Of a stretch of 9,326 nt of DNA, positions 7,426 to 9,326 are shown piece after piece (positions within the stretch are counted from its first letter, which is position 1; each line of letters starts with the position of its first letter). The DNA lies in the NCBI GenBank assembly GCA_049521495.1, contig JBEKOT010000097.1:1-9326 (forward strand), written 5' to 3'. The position numbers were made by a program, and so were the translations under genes. The DNA comes from CAWEPK01 sp049521495. GTDB taxonomy: Bacteria > Desulfobacterota > Syntrophorhabdia > Syntrophorhabdales > WCHB1-27. The notes beneath the pieces are model-generated. The model was not told the origin of the DNA and made no database searches. It saw only the letters and a list, made by a program, of their open reading frames with translations.

Positions 7426-9326
7426 TCAGGCTGTCTTAAGGCCCTCCGTCATCAATGAGGCAACAGCCTTCGCGAAGGCAGCGGGGTCTTTCGGTCTCGA
7501 TCCTTCAAGGAGGAGCGCCTGATCGTAGAGAAGCCTCGCATACTGCCGCAGGACGGGGCTTGCCTTGTCTTTCTCGAAGAGCCCGTTCATCGCCTCAAAG
7601 AGCGGATGGTCGCCGTTGATCTCCAGAATCCTCTTGTTGTCGGGCACGTTTTGCCCCATGGCCCTGAGGACCTTCTCCATCTGCGGGTTGATGCCGCCCT
7701 CGTCTCCGACGAGGAGGCATGCCGAGTCCCTGAGCCTTCCCGAGAGACGCACGTCCTTTACCTCGTCCGCCAGCTCTTCCTTGATGAGGTCTATCAGCTT
7801 CCGGTACTTCTTCCGGGTCTTTTCTTTTTCCCCTTTCTCTGATTTATCCAAATCGACGTCTCCCGCCACGATCGACTTGAGCGCCTTGTTCTTGTACGAA
7901 AAGCCGGTCATGACGAAGTCGTCGACCTCGTCCAGCATGATCAGGACCTCAATGTCCTTGGCGCGGAAGGCCTCAAGGTAGGGAGACTTCACCGCCTCCT
8001 CGAAGGAGGACGCAGGCATATAGTAGATGAACTGCTGGTCTTCCTTCATCCCGTCCACGTAGTCCTGGAGCGTTCTCGGCTCGTCCTTTTCGGCCTTCGT
8101 CGACGCAAAGAGGAGCAGGTCTGCGATGGTCTCCCTCTTCGTAAAGTCATAATAGAGGCCCTCTTTCAGCACGGCGCCGAACTGCCTGTAGAACTTGAGG
8201 TACTTCTCGGGCTCCTCTTTCCTGATCTCCTCCAGCGTGTCGAGCACCTTCTTGACTATGCTGTTCTTGATGATCTCGACCTGCCTGTTGTTCTGGAGCA
8301 TCTCCCTGGATATATTGAGGGGAAGATCCGAAGAATCTACGACGCCCTTGACAAAACGCAAATAGGGCGGCAAGAGCTCCTCGCAGTGCTCCATGATCCT
8401 GACCCGTTTCACGTAAAGCGTGGGCCCCATTTTGTAGTCCTTCCAGAATATGTCCGTGGGCGGCCTCGAAGGAATGTAGAGGAGACCGGTAAACTCCGAT
8501 GTGCCCTCGGCCTTGTAGTGTATCACCTTAAGTGGATCTTCCGTATCGCGGGATATGTGCTTGTAGAACTGGTTGTACTCATCGAGGGTAATCTCGTCTT
8601 TGTCCCTGAGCCAGACAGCTTTCCGCGAATTGAGCGTTATCTCTTCCTTTAGCTTCACGGTCCTGGACTTGTCGAGCTCGCTCTGTTTCTCCCTCTCCAC
8701 CTCCATCAGGACGGGGTGCTCGATAAAATCGGAATAGCGGTGGACTACATCCCGTATCTCCCATTCCTCCAGGTACTGCTTCTCCTCATCCCTGAGATGA
8801 AGGACTACGTCCGTTCCTTTTCCCTTCTTCTCTATCTCCTCGAAAGTGAATGTCCCGTCGCCCTTCGATTCCCATTTTACTCCCAAGCCGGGAGAACCGG
8901 CCCTTCTCGAAAGAACCGTGATCCTGTCGGCAACCATAAAAGAAGAATAGAAGCCGACGCCGAACTGGCCTATCAGTTCGGGATTGTCTTTGATCTTCTT
9001 GCTTTGGAGCGCCTCGAGGAACTCCCTCGTCCCGGAGCGCGCAATAGTCCCCAGCGCCTCTACCGCCTCATCCTTCGTCATACCGATGCCGTTGTCGCTG
9101 ACCGTCAGCGTGCCCTTCTCCTTGTCAACCGTGATTCGGATCGTCCACTCCTTATCCTTCTCCTGGATCTCCGCATTCGTGAGCGACTCGTACCTGGCCC
9201 GGTCGATGGCGTCAGACGCGTTGGAGATAAGCTCCCTCAGGAATACCTCTTTGTGAGAGTAGAGCGAGTGTATCATGAGATCAAGAAGCTGCTTGATCTC
9301 TGTTTTGAATTCTCTTGTCTCCGCGG
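7426..9326 (-). CDS. htpG: Molecular chaperone HtpG (bacterial Hsp90), 5' end cut by window edge
   Basis: The frame stays open to the right edge, giving 632 visible residues beginning AETREFKTEIKQLLDLMIHSL. The conserved N-terminus shows that the apparent ATG at 9276 is internal. Aligning the catalytic Glu (visible residue 31, E34 in E. coli) and the ATP-binding Asp (visible 77, D80 in E. coli) indicates that about three residues are missing. HtpG is a cytosolic ATP-dependent dimeric chaperone. GHKL ATPase motifs are ELISNASDA (31-39), DNGIGM (77-82) and the lid GQFGVGFYSSF (119-129). The middle domain carries LPLNISREML, with the gamma-phosphate-sensing Arg near 340. The C-terminal dimerisation domain ends YARLLYDQALLLEG plus a helical tail. 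No frameshift or missing motif is seen. The promoter lies outside the window. Confidence 0.97.
   Translation of the reverse strand, partial: AETREFKTEIKQLLDLMIHSLYSHKEVFLRELISNASDAIDRARYESLTNAEIQEKDKEWTIRITVDKEKGTLTVSDNGIGMTKDEAVEALGTIARSGTREFLEALQSKKIKDNPELIGQFGVGFYSSFMVADRITVLSRRAGSPGLGVKWESKGDGTFTFEEIEKKGKGTDVVLHLRDEEKQYLEEWEIRDVVHRYSDFIEHPVLMEVEREKQSELDKSRTVKLKEEITLNSRKAVWLRDKDEITLDEYNQFYKHISRDTEDPLKVIHYKAEGTSEFTGLLYIPSRPPTDIFWKDYKMGPTLYVKRVRIMEHCEELLPPYLRFVKGVVDSSDLPLNISREMLQNNRQVEIIKNSIVKKVLDTLEEIRKEEPEKYLKFYRQFGAVLKEGLYYDFTKRETIADLLLFASTKAEKDEPRTLQDYVDGMKEDQQFIYYMPASSFEEAVKSPYLEAFRAKDIEVLIMLDEVDDFVMTGFSYKNKALKSIVAGDVDLDKSEKGEKEKTRKKYRKLIDLIKEELADEVKDVRLSGRLRDSACLLVGDEGGINPQMEKVLRAMGQNVPDNKRILEINGDHPLFEAMNGLFEKDKASPVLRQYARLLYDQALLLEGSRPKDPAAFAKAVASLMTEGLKTA

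Noticed and set aside
9274..9276. ATG at 9276 as the start of htpG
   Set aside because: The frame continues to the window edge with AETREFKTEIKQLLDL, the conserved HtpG N-terminal helix, so this Met is internal.

Overview
The window is 9.3 kb of ordinary chromosomal sequence from a Gram-negative bacterium. Evidence for an outer membrane and periplasm is the start of an apolipoprotein N-acyltransferase gene (lnt) and a methionine sulfoxide reductase with an apparent signal peptide. Three things point away from gammaproteobacteria, towards a deltaproteobacterial (Desulfobacterota-like) or Nitrospirota-like genome: a PgpH-type 7TM-HD protein between phoH and ybeY, a discrete bacterial glutaminyl-tRNA synthetase, and moderately GC-rich codon use. 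The phylum is an inference only.

Region 1 (1-3260, minus strand) is a compact overlapping operon read from right to left: phoH, a 7TM-HD phosphodiesterase (PgpH/YqfF family), ybeY, and the first 65 codons of lnt running off the left edge. Every junction overlaps (20, 104 and 41 bp), so translational coupling is likely. The products link RNA metabolism (PhoH ATPase, YbeY endoribonuclease), nucleotide second-messenger turnover (HD protein) and envelope lipoprotein maturation (Lnt). A candidate promoter with an inverted repeat in its spacer lies upstream of phoH.

Region 2 (3260-5274) starts with a short divergent intergenic stretch and then glnS on the plus strand, a full-length class I GlnRS. 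The 238-bp gap after it contains a near-consensus -10 box (TATAAT) for msrA and, on the minus strand, a possible small protein gene of unknown function.

Region 3 (5275-9326) looks like an oxidative and protein stress cluster. msrA (plus strand, probably exported) meets tail-to-tail, with a 4-bp overlap, a FAD/NAD(P)H disulfide oxidoreductase of the dihydrolipoamide dehydrogenase/mercuric reductase superfamily. Upstream of that on the minus strand is htpG (bacterial Hsp90), which lacks only about its first three residues at the right edge. htpG and the flavoprotein are 67 bp apart and may be co-transcribed.

I found no mobile elements, CRISPR arrays, rRNA or tRNA genes, and no convincing undescribed system. 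The points worth a second look are local: the long pgpH/ybeY overlap, the much reduced extracytoplasmic domain of the HD protein, the operator-like repeat in the phoH promoter, the flavoprotein with Tyr where the catalytic His normally sits, and the small ORF between glnS and msrA.
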